Source of the DNA: Sporosarcina sp.
GTDB lineage: Bacteria > Bacillota > Bacilli > Bacillales_A > Planococcaceae
Length of the DNA: 64,000 bases
Assembly (NCBI GenBank): GCA_029263895.1
Contig: JARIDO010000029.1
Coordinates: 1-64,000, forward strand
Direction: 5' to 3'
The position numbers and the translations under genes were made by a program. The notes below the pieces were generated by a model, which was not told the origin of the DNA, did not search any database, and saw only the letters and a program-made list of their open reading frames with translations. Positions within the stretch are counted from its first letter, which is position 1, and every line of letters begins with the position of its first letter. Below are positions 43,666 to 52,571 of this stretch, in pieces.

Positions 43666-44359
43666 GGACGTCCTCCTTAAGGACATACCCCACACCTCGA
43701 ACTGTATGAATCAAAGACTGTTCACCATTATCGATTTTCTTTCGAACATACCGAATGTATACATCTACAACATTTGTATCTCCGTAGTATTCAAAGCCCC
43801 ATACCTCGTCTAACAACTGTTCACGCGTCAAAACCTGATTGGGATGTTTTAATAAGTGTATTAGCAAATCATATTCTCGTGGTGTCAAATCAATCGAATG
43901 ACCATCTCTGATTACATCGCGCGTTTGAATATTAATTGATAAACCCGCAAACGAGTATAGATGTTCATGCACCTCTTCAGCTGACACAGCTCCTACCGAA
44001 AAACGCAATGAAGAACGAATCCTCGCTAATAACTCTCCAATTTCAAACGGTTTTGTTACATAATCATTGGCGCCTAAATCGAGACCCCTCACTTTATCCT
44101 CCACATCACTTTTGGCTGTCAACAAGATGACTGGAGTAGAGGACTCAGTTGCACGAATTCTTCGAAGAACATCGAGACCGTTAATGCCAGGTAGCATTAA
44201 ATCCAACAATATCAAATCCCACTCTTGCTCACGATATTTGATTAAACCATCAGTTCCAGAATGGGCAACCCCCGTGTCGTAACCTTCGAATTCAAGCTCG
44301 AGTTGAAGTACTCGGGCAATCTTTTCTTCATCTTCTATAATTAATATCTTTTCTGCCAT
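43655..44359 (-). CDS. ykoG: OmpR-type response regulator (YkoG-like)
   Basis: 234 residues. Receiver (acidic E-D-E-E near 9-12, phospho-acceptor in L-L-D-L-M-L-P, lysine in T-K-P-F) followed by a winged helix with L-T-P-R-E-Y-D-L-L and V-D-V-Y-I-R-Y-V-R-K-K-I-D. First gene of the three-gene signalling unit. The start at 44359 follows a weak GTGGGTG site; a GTG three codons upstream is possible. Confidence 0.9.
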   Translation of the reverse strand: MAEKILIIEDEEKIARVLQLELEFEGYDTGVAHSGTDGLIKYREQEWDLILLDLMLPGINGLDVLRRIRATESSTPVILLTAKSDVEDKVRGLDLGANDYVTKPFEIGELLARIRSSLRFSVGAVSAEEVHEHLYSFAGLSINIQTRDVIRDGHSIDLTPREYDLLIHLLKHPNQVLTREQLLDEVWGFEYYGDTNVVDVYIRYVRKKIDNGEQSLIHTVRGVGYVLKEDVHEA

Positions 44360-44471
44360 CGTATTCACCCACTGCTTTTTCTTTATTCTATCAGAAATCC
44401 ACTTTTAGGGTTTATTTAACAATATTTTTTCAATATGTGAAGTAAACTATTATTCATAATAACTGAACATA

Positions 44472-44509
44472 AAAAAACGAAGGGAATGCCCACCGTCCCT
44501 TCGTTTTTT
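44472..44509 (-). terminator. Terminator of the rocB-like gene
   Basis: Perfect 14-bp stem AAAAAACGAAGGGA / TCCCTTCGTTTTTT with a 10-nt loop, 5 bp past the stop codon at 44515. It can work in both directions. Confidence 0.9.
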
Positions 44510-44514
44510 CGTGT

Positions 44515-46116
44515 TCATGTGTACAAACTTTTCACGAGTGTTTCCAACATAATCGGCAGTCTTATAAAGGCGCTATCAATATGCAGTCTCTCTGTTCGTT
44601 GATGTGCGTCTTTACCGAATGGACCTACATTTAAAACTGGTGCATTTAGCTTTGCCATTTCAGCAAAAGGAATACTATATGTTTGTCCCCATACGGGTGT
44701 GTTGCGCTCAAAAGAAGTCCAACCATAGGATTCATCTTTATAATGAACATAACTTAAATCACTAATGCCATTAAAATAATGAATTTGCTCCACTACTGTA
44801 CCAAGTGAGCTCGCTGTCTTTTTCATTAATTCAATCGATTTTACAACTAGCGGATCATCCGAAGTATTCACCGCTGGATAATAGGGAGGTGCAAAGAGTA
44901 AGATCATGGCTGGCGCTAGTTCCTGGCACTCAATTAATAACGCATCGACAATCTTAAATGATTTATCACGATCATCTAACTCGCTATCTCTCAGTATAGC
45001 TTCCTTTATTCGTTCTACTTCAATCGCACCAATTTTTTCTTGTGCATATTCGAGCAATTGATCGTAGCGAAGAACACGTATATCTCCAACAACATCGACG
45101 TTTTCACGTTCACAGATTTGTCTATAGGCCGTATTACAAGCAGTAGCAGCTTGCAATGCCGACAATTTAAACAAGTCCATCACTTCTGCAGCCGAACGTT
45201 TCATTAAAAACACATTGTATAGCGCAACCGCACGATACGGTGTTTGGGTTGAATACTGCCCCTTCAAATCTTTCTGATGTAATGTCACAGGCAGTGGCGT
45301 CGTTTCTCCGTAATCCATATCTTCAAACAAATTGTTCCATTCCATCTGTTGCGTCATGAAAGATGCTATATAATTTGCAGTAATTCCTTTCATTGGTTCA
45401 CCAACATGTGTTTCTTTCCCATAGAACAAGGCAGCCGGCATAATTTTACCTATCGTCCCGGAATACACATATTCTTTCGGGTCACCCGGTTCTTGCGAAA
45501 AAGTTGGCTCACTGTTTAAGAATAACTTGTATGAAAGGTGATGTTCATTACGAAGACGTACGAGTTCAAGAACTGCTCTTCGCATTCCAGCGGAATTCAC
45601 TTCTTCGTCTGGAACAGTTACTAGCAGTAAATTGATAGGCCATTGTTGAATGCTTGCTTTTTCAATTAATGCCATATGAAGTGCTAACCCCATTTTCATA
45701 TCCATCGTTCCACGACCAAATAAGTAATCCCCAGATTCCAAATCAACGCGAGCATCTTCGTATAACTCTTCACGGTAAGCAAGTAGTTTTTTCGTTAATT
45801 CTTCCGGATGATAAGCTAGCGGTTCCAAAATGCCGTACTCTTCTGTCCAAACTGTATCAAAATGGCTAATCAGCACAATTGTATCCGTTGCTTCTGGATG
45901 TTTATATAGAGCAGTCACCGTATCTCTACCAAGACCTGCATCATGAAGTTCAAGATGCTCTGGATTGTTTTTAAAATAGTTGAGTGACATTAGTTTATTC
46001 AACACTCTCGAGGCAAATTCGCGTTCCCCTTGTGTCAAAGTACGGCTATCCCAACTAACTAGTTCACAAAGCAACGATCGCAATGCAGATGGTGAATTCC
46101 ATTGATATTGAGTCAT
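44515..46116 (-). CDS. rocB: RocB-like M20 family peptidase (arginine utilisation)
   Basis: 533 residues. M20 metallopeptidase with H-F-D-T (first metal His/Asp, about 85-88), G-R-G-T-M-D-M-K (bridging Asp), P-D-E-E (catalytic Glu and metal ligand) and G-P-F-G-K-D-A-H near the C-terminus (final His). Overall length and the G-I-S-D-L-S-Y segment match Bacillus RocB, whose exact reaction in arginine use is not settled. No roc genes flank it. It is monocistronic. Confidence 0.85.
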   Translation of the reverse strand: MTQYQWNSPSALRSLLCELVSWDSRTLTQGEREFASRVLNKLMSLNYFKNNPEHLELHDAGLGRDTVTALYKHPEATDTIVLISHFDTVWTEEYGILEPLAYHPEELTKKLLAYREELYEDARVDLESGDYLFGRGTMDMKMGLALHMALIEKASIQQWPINLLLVTVPDEEVNSAGMRRAVLELVRLRNEHHLSYKLFLNSEPTFSQEPGDPKEYVYSGTIGKIMPAALFYGKETHVGEPMKGITANYIASFMTQQMEWNNLFEDMDYGETTPLPVTLHQKDLKGQYSTQTPYRAVALYNVFLMKRSAAEVMDLFKLSALQAATACNTAYRQICERENVDVVGDIRVLRYDQLLEYAQEKIGAIEVERIKEAILRDSELDDRDKSFKIVDALLIECQELAPAMILLFAPPYYPAVNTSDDPLVVKSIELMKKTASSLGTVVEQIHYFNGISDLSYVHYKDESYGWTSFERNTPVWGQTYSIPFAEMAKLNAPVLNVGPFGKDAHQRTERLHIDSAFIRLPIMLETLVKSLYT

Positions 46117-46375
46117 GATGATGCCTCCAATCTACTAATCAGCCTCTTAAATACAGGCTGGCTACAGGGAATAACTTGTAATCCATCGTCACCCATCGAA
46201 TCATAAGTAAATCACGTTTCAGTCTGCCGGTTTATATGTAATATATTCTCTAAAACTACCTATGTCAAAGTATTCGAAATATAACACCAGCGCATCAGTG
46301 TTAAGTGTATGTCAAAGCCATTAGAACTGTCATGAACTTATAGTATGTATATTGCAAATGCACATCAAAAAACGA
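46117..46375. other. Intergenic region upstream of rocB
   Basis: About 260 bp without a recognisable gene. No SigL -24/-12 promoter, RocR-type site or cre was seen by eye. Confidence 0.4.
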
Positions 46376-46398
46376 CTCTATCACAAGTAGTGATAGAG
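46376..46398 (-). terminator. Terminator of the dedA-uppP operon
   Basis: Perfect 9-bp stem CTCTATCAC / GTGATAGAG with a 5-nt loop, then T-rich on the minus strand. Confidence 0.75.
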
Positions 46399-46411
46399 CC
46401 GCTTCTATTGT

Positions 46412-47239
46412 TTAAAGGAATATAATTATCGCTAAAATTGCTGCTAACACAAGTCTGTATATCGCAAACGGCACTAATTTCACACGTGAAATTAGCTTCA
46501 AGAAGAAACGAATGGAGATGAGCGCAAAAACAAATGCACTAATAAAACCAACAATGTAGAATGATAGATCATCCATGGACAGATCTTCCCAATTCTTCAT
46601 AACGGACACAAGACTTGCACCCATCATAATAGGTACTGCCATAATAAATGTGAAATCCGCTGCTGTTTTATGATTCATGCCAAATAGAACACCGCCCGAA
46701 ATTGTTGCACCTGACCGTGAAAAGCCTGGCCATAAAGACAAACATTGAACTAAACCGACAGTAAATGCTTGTTTATAAGTAATCTGATCCAGCGATACGA
46801 CTCTCGGTTTTTTGGGACCGAACTTGTCAGCAGCTATCATTAGAATGGAGCCTGCAACGAGTGCGACGAGTACCGTTTTCACACCAGATAACTCTAAGTC
46901 AATAAAGTCTTTCAGCACAAAGCCAACAATAACAGCTGGCAACATCCCGATAATGACATGTAATAGATTAAAACTTGAATTCATTTTTTGTCCTTCAATT
47001 TTATAAAGTCCGACTAAACTAAATAATCGTTTCCAAAACACAACGATAACAGCTAATATCGAGCCTAGTTGAATGACGATTTTAAACGTAAATGCAGATC
47101 GGTCTCCTAGAAAGTTCGTTATCTTTAACCACATATCATCCACGATTATTAAGTGACCTGTAGACGATACAGGTGCAAACTCCGTCATTCCTTCAACAAA
47201 TCCTAAAATTAGCGCTTTCAGTAAATCAAATAATTCCAT
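46412..47239 (-). CDS. uppP: Undecaprenyl-diphosphatase (UppP/BacA)
   Basis: 275 residues, about eight membrane helices. Catalytic motifs E-G-M-T-E-F-A-P-V-S-S-T-G-H (16-29) and G-F-S-R-S-G-A-T (about 171-178) are intact. It removes phosphate from undecaprenyl pyrophosphate on the outer leaflet so the lipid carrier can be reused in wall synthesis, and gives bacitracin tolerance. Placed 6 bp behind a DedA family gene, so the two are co-transcribed. Confidence 0.95.
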   Translation of the reverse strand: MELFDLLKALILGFVEGMTEFAPVSSTGHLIIVDDMWLKITNFLGDRSAFTFKIVIQLGSILAVIVVFWKRLFSLVGLYKIEGQKMNSSFNLLHVIIGMLPAVIVGFVLKDFIDLELSGVKTVLVALVAGSILMIAADKFGPKKPRVVSLDQITYKQAFTVGLVQCLSLWPGFSRSGATISGGVLFGMNHKTAADFTFIMAVPIMMGASLVSVMKNWEDLSMDDLSFYIVGFISAFVFALISIRFFLKLISRVKLVPFAIYRLVLAAILAIIIFL

Positions 47240-47245
47240 AAGGTT

Positions 47246-47857
47246 TTACACTCTCTTTCTGCGAAAACGGCTATACCAAATGTACACCGCAATTCCGCCT
47301 AGTACTAGTAAGATATACGTAACCGTTGAATAGACATCCATATACGAAATAATGGATTTCCAACTATCACCAACAGCTGCACCAAGAACAACAAGAATTG
47401 TATTCCAAATTAAACTTCCTATTGCCGTTAACAACACAAACAGTACAAAATTCATGTTAGACATCCCTGCAGGTATGGAAATCAAACTTCGGATGAGCGG
47501 AACTAATCGACAAAGTAATACTGTCCATGGACCATATCTATCAAACCATGCATCCGCCCGATGAACATCTTTACGTGTAAGACGAAGTATTTTCCCCCAA
47601 CGGGCGACGATTTTCTCTAGTCGCGCGACATCCACTAACATTCCGATGCAATATAATAACATCGCACCTATTACTGATCCTGTTGTTGCAGCTGTGATGA
47701 CACCAACACGCGTCATATCTGAATAGGTAGTCATGAAACCACCAAAAGTTAAAATAAGTTCAGAAGGAATCGGCGGAAATAGATTCTCAATCATGATTAA
47801 TAGAAAAACACCAAAATAGCCAAATTCACTCATAAATGAAGTAATCCAATTTTCCAC
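47246..47857 (-). CDS. DedA family membrane protein, possible undecaprenyl phosphate transporter
   Basis: 203 residues, SNARE-associated/DedA family. Marks: I-E-N-L-F-P-P-I-P-S-E (about 23-33), G-A-M-L-L-Y-C-I-G and R-L-V-P-L-I-R-S-L-I-S-I-P-A-G (about 117-131), with re-entrant and membrane helices and a basic C-terminus. Some DedA proteins (UptA type) flip undecaprenyl phosphate back to the inner leaflet. The operon with uppP fits that role. Confidence 0.85.
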   Translation of the reverse strand: MENWITSFMSEFGYFGVFLLIMIENLFPPIPSELILTFGGFMTTYSDMTRVGVITAATTGSVIGAMLLYCIGMLVDVARLEKIVARWGKILRLTRKDVHRADAWFDRYGPWTVLLCRLVPLIRSLISIPAGMSNMNFVLFVLLTAIGSLIWNTILVVLGAAVGDSWKSIISYMDVYSTVTYILLVLGGIAVYIWYSRFRRKRV

Positions 47858-48286
47858 GTTACACCCTCGACTTTCTAACTTTACTAAATGAACATACCAA
47901 GTGCAAATAGAATTCTCACGTTAGATGAATTCATGCCTCCTAAACAGGTCCTCGACATAGGACGGATTTAAAAAAAAGAGGTTTCTTCTACCTGTGGACA
48001 ATATCCCTTTATACAATGTTATTCACAGCAATCGGTGTATAACACTATAGAGTTGTTGATAATTTCAGACTTTTCACTATAAATTTGTGTTTTTAACGTT
48101 AAAAACATACTTTTTTAATAAAAGATATCCACAACTCTACTCTTCATAATCGTGAGAAAATCGCCAAAAGGCACTACCCGAAGAGGGGAAAGCCATTTTG
48201 ACGATTTCTCAATATTTCTTTTATAAAAATCGTAAAAAGAAACCTAATCTTTGTTTTTCGTCACGAGTTCACGCTTACAATTTTAG
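47858..48286. other. 429-bp intergenic region with DnaA-like boxes and a large hairpin
   Basis: No ORF recognised. Three one-mismatch DnaA boxes: TGTGGACAA (47993-48001, reverse), TTATTCACA (48019-48027) and ATATCCACA (48125-48133). An imperfect 20-bp hairpin at 48153-48211 lies next to them. Sequence is AT-rich. Confidence 0.5.
48153..48211. ncRNA. Structured hairpin of unknown function
   Basis: Left arm TGAGAAAATCGCCAAAAGGC and right arm GCCATTTTGACGATTTCTCA pair with one bulge and a few mismatches. The loop holds a small CCC / GGGG pairing. No T-run follows on the minus side, so it is not a standard terminator for the upstream acyl-CoA ligase gene. Possible RNA element or DNA-level repeat. 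Confidence 0.3.
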
Positions 48287-49906
48287 TTAAACTCGTTGAT
48301 AATAAGCATCCATTTGATTCCGCAATGCGGCTTTAAGGAATTTTCCGACTGATGTCTTCGGAATTTCATCTAAAAACACAATATCATCTGGAACCCACCA
48401 CTTCGCAAATTGCCCTTCCATATAGGATAATAACGCTTGTTTCGTTTCGTCATTTCCAATTTGTCCTTCTTTTAATACAACACACGCAAGCGGTCTCTCC
48501 TGCCACTGCTCATGCGGGATTGCAATTACAGCTGCTTCAAAAACAGCTTCATGTGTCATCAAAGCATTTTCGAGATCAACTGAAGAAATCCATTCACCGC
48601 CACTTTTGATCAAATCTTTTGTACGATCCATCAATTTCAAATAACCGAAGTCAGTCATAACAGCAATATCACCTGTATACAGCCAGCCATCTTTAAATGC
48701 TTCCGCTGTTCGCTCGTCTTTATAATACTCACTCGCAATCCAAGGTCCTCGAACGGTTAATTCCCCCATCGTCTTGCCATCCCAAGGCACTTCACCATTT
48801 TCATTCACTACCCGTATTTCTAAGCCTGGCATAACAAGTCCTTGTAGTGCACGAATGTCGATTTTTTCATCCATCGATAAATCTTCCATATCTGCCGTTA
48901 AGACCGATAAACTGACAAGTGGAGACGTTTCTGTCATACCATATCCGACGATGAATGGTATGCCAAGCTTCTCCTCAAATGCACGAATTAACCCTTTAGG
49001 AGATGCAGAACCACCACAAATGATGCCGCGAACGGAAGACAAATCTCTCGGATTTTGTTCTTGTTCACGCAATACTGCTAGCCATATCGTTGGCACACCT
49101 GCTGACACTGTAACTTTTTCCTGCTCAATCAAATCGAGAAGGATTTGAGGGTTCAAACCCGGTCCTGGTAACACTTGGGTAGTCCCAAAAAATACAGAAG
49201 CAAACGGAATTCCCCATGCATTTACATGGAACATCGGTACAACCGGCATTGCAATATCACTTTCACGAAGACCCATCGCATCTGATAAACCAAGTGCATA
49301 ACTGTGTAATACAAGTCCACGATGTGTATAGACGACACCTTTTGGATTTCCTGTCGTGGCAGACGTGTAGCACATACCAGCAGGCGTGTTTTCATCCAAA
49401 TCCTCTGGGAATTCAAATGCATCGGAGGCCTCTTCTAACAACGCCTCGTACGCATGTACATTTTCTAAATTCGTTGGTGGAATTTCTTTACTATCCCCCA
49501 TAATGACATAATGTTTTACTGTCTTAAGCATTGGTGCCAGTTGCTGAAGATGAGGGAACAAATTATCGTCTACGAGAAGAATTTCATCTTCCGCATGGTT
49601 GATCACATACGCGATATGTTCGGGTGATAAACGAATATTAATCATGTGAAGGATTGCTCCTGTGCACGGCACCCCAAAATATGCTTCTAGATGACGGTGA
49701 TGATTCCACCCAAAAGAACCAACCTTCGTCCCATGTTTCATACCTAGCTTTGTAAGCGCATCTGCTAATTTGCGTGTTCGTTTCGCAAATTCACGGTAGG
49801 GAATGCGATGAATTGTATCCTCCGCTGTCCGAGAAATAATGAGTTTGTTCGGAAAAAATTGCTCTGCCCTTTTTACGAATGACGATAGAATTAACGGTGT
49901 TTGCAT
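48287..49906 (-). CDS. Fatty acid-CoA ligase (AlkK/FadD-like)
   Basis: 539 residues, AMP-forming adenylate enzyme. A3-type P-loop Y-T-S-A-T-T-G-N-P-K-G-V (about 178-189), G-Y-G-M-T-E (A5), W-L-Y-T-G-D-I-A (A7), the D-R-T-K-D-L-I-K-S-G-G-E-W-I-S hinge (A8) and P-K-T-S-V-G-K near the C-terminus (catalytic Lys). It activates medium or long chain fatty acids for beta-oxidation. Start at the ATG at 49906 with AAGGGAG upstream; a TTG directly before it is possible. The open frame runs further to 49969. Confidence 0.85.
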   Translation of the reverse strand: MQTPLILSSFVKRAEQFFPNKLIISRTAEDTIHRIPYREFAKRTRKLADALTKLGMKHGTKVGSFGWNHHRHLEAYFGVPCTGAILHMINIRLSPEHIAYVINHAEDEILLVDDNLFPHLQQLAPMLKTVKHYVIMGDSKEIPPTNLENVHAYEALLEEASDAFEFPEDLDENTPAGMCYTSATTGNPKGVVYTHRGLVLHSYALGLSDAMGLRESDIAMPVVPMFHVNAWGIPFASVFFGTTQVLPGPGLNPQILLDLIEQEKVTVSAGVPTIWLAVLREQEQNPRDLSSVRGIICGGSASPKGLIRAFEEKLGIPFIVGYGMTETSPLVSLSVLTADMEDLSMDEKIDIRALQGLVMPGLEIRVVNENGEVPWDGKTMGELTVRGPWIASEYYKDERTAEAFKDGWLYTGDIAVMTDFGYLKLMDRTKDLIKSGGEWISSVDLENALMTHEAVFEAAVIAIPHEQWQERPLACVVLKEGQIGNDETKQALLSYMEGQFAKWWVPDDIVFLDEIPKTSVGKFLKAALRNQMDAYYQRV

Positions 49907-50113
49907 CAATAGAATCGCTCCCTTTTCTTGTGAACTATTTTTTAGAAGGTCCATGAAGATAGTATGCATTCTTGATTTCGTTTATTCCTAGCTACTCATT
50001 CCTAATCTATAAGAAGATTTAAATCCATCGCCCCCATCCAAATCACTACTAACAAAACTACGTATCTATTGGAGAATCATGTTGTACACTGTTGACGTTT
50101 TTTCATTGAAATG

Positions 50114-51262
50114 TCATAGACGTTCTATAATCGTGGCATTCGCCATTCCCATTCCTTCACAGATTGCAAGGAGTCCAAATCGCTTGCCTGTATGTTGTAA
50201 TTCATGAATGAGTGATACGAATAGTTTAGTTCCTGTTGCTCCTAATGGATGACCAAGGGCGATCGCTCCGCCATTTGGATTCAGCTTGTCCATGTCTGCA
50301 CCCGTCTCTCTTAACCACGCTAATGGAACCGGAGCGAATGCCTCGTTCACTTCATATACATCCATCTCGCTAATTGTTTTTCCTGCTTTTTGCAAAACCT
50401 TTCGCGTCGCTTCAATCGGCCCGGTTAACATTAGCGTCGGATCAGATCCAGTAACCGAACAAGCAACAATTCGAGCAAGTGGCGTACAACCTAGTTCATC
50501 AGCTTTTTGGCGTGACATAAGTAAAACTGCTGATGCACCATCACTCATCTGACTTGAATTGCCAGCAGTAATCACACCCGCCTCATCAAACACGGTTCGT
50601 AATCCACCTAATATTTCTACTGTCGTTTCTGGGCGGGGTCCTTCATCTTCACCAATCCATTTACTTCGTCCATCTTCCGTTACTACTTTTACGGGTACAA
50701 TTTCCTTATTAAATCTACCTTCCCTAATTGCACGTAGGGCCTTTTGATGACTTTCAAATGAAAATGTATCTAGTTCTGTGCGCGTTAACCCCCACTTATC
50801 GGCAATTCGTTCTGCTGATAATCCTTGATTAATAATTTCATATTTTTGTGTTAACTTTACACTAGGTTTCACTCCAGCAACATTTGACATCATCGGTATG
50901 CGCGTCATACTTTCTACACCACCCGCAATCACGATTTCCATATCGCCAGCTGCAATGGCTTGTGCAGCAAAATGGACTGCTTGCTGACTAGAACCACATT
51001 GTCGATCAATTGTTACACCTGGCACATGGACAGGAAAATCGGCGATTAACGCTGCAGATCTTGCGATATTACCGCCTTGTTCTCCGACTTGTGTAACACA
51101 TCCTAAAATAACATCTTCAACTTCCCCTTTAGGAATTTTAGCTCTATTGACTACTTCCTCTAAAACAATCGCAGCAAGTTCATCAGGTCTATAAGATGAA
51201 AAACTTCCCTTTCGTCTTGTTACCGCGGTTCTAACGCCTGCGACGATGACCACTTCTCTCAT
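50114..51262 (-). CDS. fadA: Acetyl-CoA C-acyltransferase (thiolase)
   Basis: 382 residues. Nucleophile Cys89 in D-R-Q-C-G-S-S-Q-Q, N-E-A-F-A (His-less loop of degradative thiolases), catalytic His in G-G-A-I-A-L-G-H-P-L-G-A-T-G and the second Cys in C-E-G-M-G-M-A-N-A. It cleaves 3-oxoacyl-CoA in the last step of beta-oxidation. Single gene, convergent in direction with the acyl-CoA ligase gene. A perfect cre lies 52 bp upstream. Confidence 0.9.
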   Translation of the reverse strand: MREVVIVAGVRTAVTRRKGSFSSYRPDELAAIVLEEVVNRAKIPKGEVEDVILGCVTQVGEQGGNIARSAALIADFPVHVPGVTIDRQCGSSQQAVHFAAQAIAAGDMEIVIAGGVESMTRIPMMSNVAGVKPSVKLTQKYEIINQGLSAERIADKWGLTRTELDTFSFESHQKALRAIREGRFNKEIVPVKVVTEDGRSKWIGEDEGPRPETTVEILGGLRTVFDEAGVITAGNSSQMSDGASAVLLMSRQKADELGCTPLARIVACSVTGSDPTLMLTGPIEATRKVLQKAGKTISEMDVYEVNEAFAPVPLAWLRETGADMDKLNPNGGAIALGHPLGATGTKLFVSLIHELQHTGKRFGLLAICEGMGMANATIIERL

Positions 51263-51313
51263 CCCAACACCCCATTCACTGAATAAACAGTTTTTAATCT
51301 ATTTATAGTTTAC

Positions 51314-51328
51314 ATGAAAGCGTTATCA
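51314..51328. promoter_or_regulatory. Perfect cre (CcpA) site upstream of the thiolase gene
   Basis: ATGAAAGCGTTATCA matches WTGNAARCGNWWWCA at every position, 52-66 bp upstream of the thiolase start. Confidence 0.75.
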
Positions 51329-51450
51329 TTTTCCATTTATATTCAAAACTAATTCAGCCTCAGGACCTAGATGAATTTCCGCACTACGACCGTTTGGACG
51401 AGCCGTATATTCGCTTATGATTAATATACAAACGAAAGGAGGCACATCAC

Positions 51451-51798
51451 ATGAAAAAGTTTAGTCTTGCTCTATTTGCAATCGTAGCCGGAATCGTCGC
51501 GTTAGTAAATCTAGGTTCACTTCTAGCGCTTGTTCTTTCAGCATTGATTGCATACGCAGGGTTTCACTACTTCCAAAAGAGCACTTCCGCACTATCCAAA
51601 ATACTCTGGGCAGCAGTACTACTTATTGGACTTGTAACTGGAATTTCAAATGTACCAGCATTTTTCGGTATTATCGCCATCGTTAGCTTGATTTACGTTT
51701 GGCGGAAATGGGATAACGAAAAAAGAGATATACTTCTCACACAAACGGATGACCCCTTTGATAACTTCGAACGTCAATGGGATGAAATCACAAAATAA
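51451..51798 (+). CDS. liaI: LiaI-like membrane protein
   Basis: 115 residues, three predicted membrane segments (about 5-25, 27-45, 52-82) and a charged tail with aspartates. It opens the lia operon. In Bacillus, LiaI anchors the PspA-like LiaH at the membrane upon envelope stress. AAAGGAGG precedes the ATG. Sequence conservation with LiaI is low, so identity rests on position as well as topology. Confidence 0.7.
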   Translation: MKKFSLALFAIVAGIVALVNLGSLLALVLSALIAYAGFHYFQKSTSALSKILWAAVLLIGLVTGISNVPAFFGIIAIVSLIYVWRKWDNEKRDILLTQTDDPFDNFERQWDEITK

Positions 51799-51814
51799 CA
51801 AGGAGGATGTTGAC

Positions 51815-52477
51815 ATGAACTCAATTTGGAACCGATTTAAGTATTCTGTGCAGGCTGATTTGCACACTATACTCGACAAAAAGGAAGACAAAAATCCAAT
51901 CGCCATGCTTAACCAATACATTCGCGCAGCAGAAAAGCAAACGGAATCGATTGGTAAACTAATTGACCGTCAAGGGACATTGAAAAATGAATTAGAAAAA
52001 GAATTAACACAAGCTTCAACAATGGCAATTAAACGTAGAGTGCAGTTGGAACTGGCACAAGTTGCTGGCGAAAAAGACTTAATCGCATTTGCAGAAGAAG
52101 AAATCCTCGCTTATGCTACGCGTACCGAAACTCTGACGACTTGTATTTCAGAAACAGCAAATGAACTGATCTCGTTAGAACGAAAATTTGAAGAGATGAA
52201 GCACAAGGTAAAGGATATGAAAGTTCGACAATTACAGCTGATGGGCAAAGAAAATGTAACGCGTGCACACCGTCGAATGGATCAAATCATATCTCCAGAA
52301 AATGATGACGGCAAAGTCGCATCTGTTTCGGAACTTAAAAAGTATATCGATAGCCTTGGAAAACAGATTGACCGTGAGTATGAAAACACTTCAATGGAAC
52401 GTAGACTTGAAAGTCTTATAAAAACAGCAGAAACTGACAACGAAATAAATACGACAAAAGAAACAGAACTTGTGTAA
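51815..52477 (+). CDS. liaH: PspA/IM30 family envelope-stress protein (LiaH)
   Basis: 220 residues, almost wholly helical, PspA/IM30 coiled-coil family. N-terminal amphipathic helix and long heptad helices (about 20-150). It coats and stabilises the inner membrane when the wall is damaged. Start is the ATG at 51815 with AGGAGG 8 nt before it; an ORF open from 51749 overlaps liaI out of frame. 95 bp separate it from liaF. Confidence 0.85.
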   Translation: MNSIWNRFKYSVQADLHTILDKKEDKNPIAMLNQYIRAAEKQTESIGKLIDRQGTLKNELEKELTQASTMAIKRRVQLELAQVAGEKDLIAFAEEEILAYATRTETLTTCISETANELISLERKFEEMKHKVKDMKVRQLQLMGKENVTRAHRRMDQIISPENDDGKVASVSELKKYIDSLGKQIDREYENTSMERRLESLIKTAETDNEINTTKETELV

Positions 52478-52506
52478 ACTAGTTGTAGGAGGAGAGCATT
52501 CGCCAT

Positions 52507-52542
52507 ATGCAATCCTTCTATTTATCTGTACACGCTAGATAA
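52507..52542 (+). other. Orphan ribosome site and mini ORF in the liaH-liaF gap
   Basis: AGGAGGAGA at 52488 is followed by an ATG at 52507 and only 11 codons (M-Q-S-F-Y-L-S-V-H-A-R). The spacing is too long for good initiation. It sits where Bacillus subtilis carries liaG and may be what remains after loss of a gene. Confidence 0.3.
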
Positions 52543-52571
52543 CTCCGTCCTCAAGAAAGGGGAATACGCCG

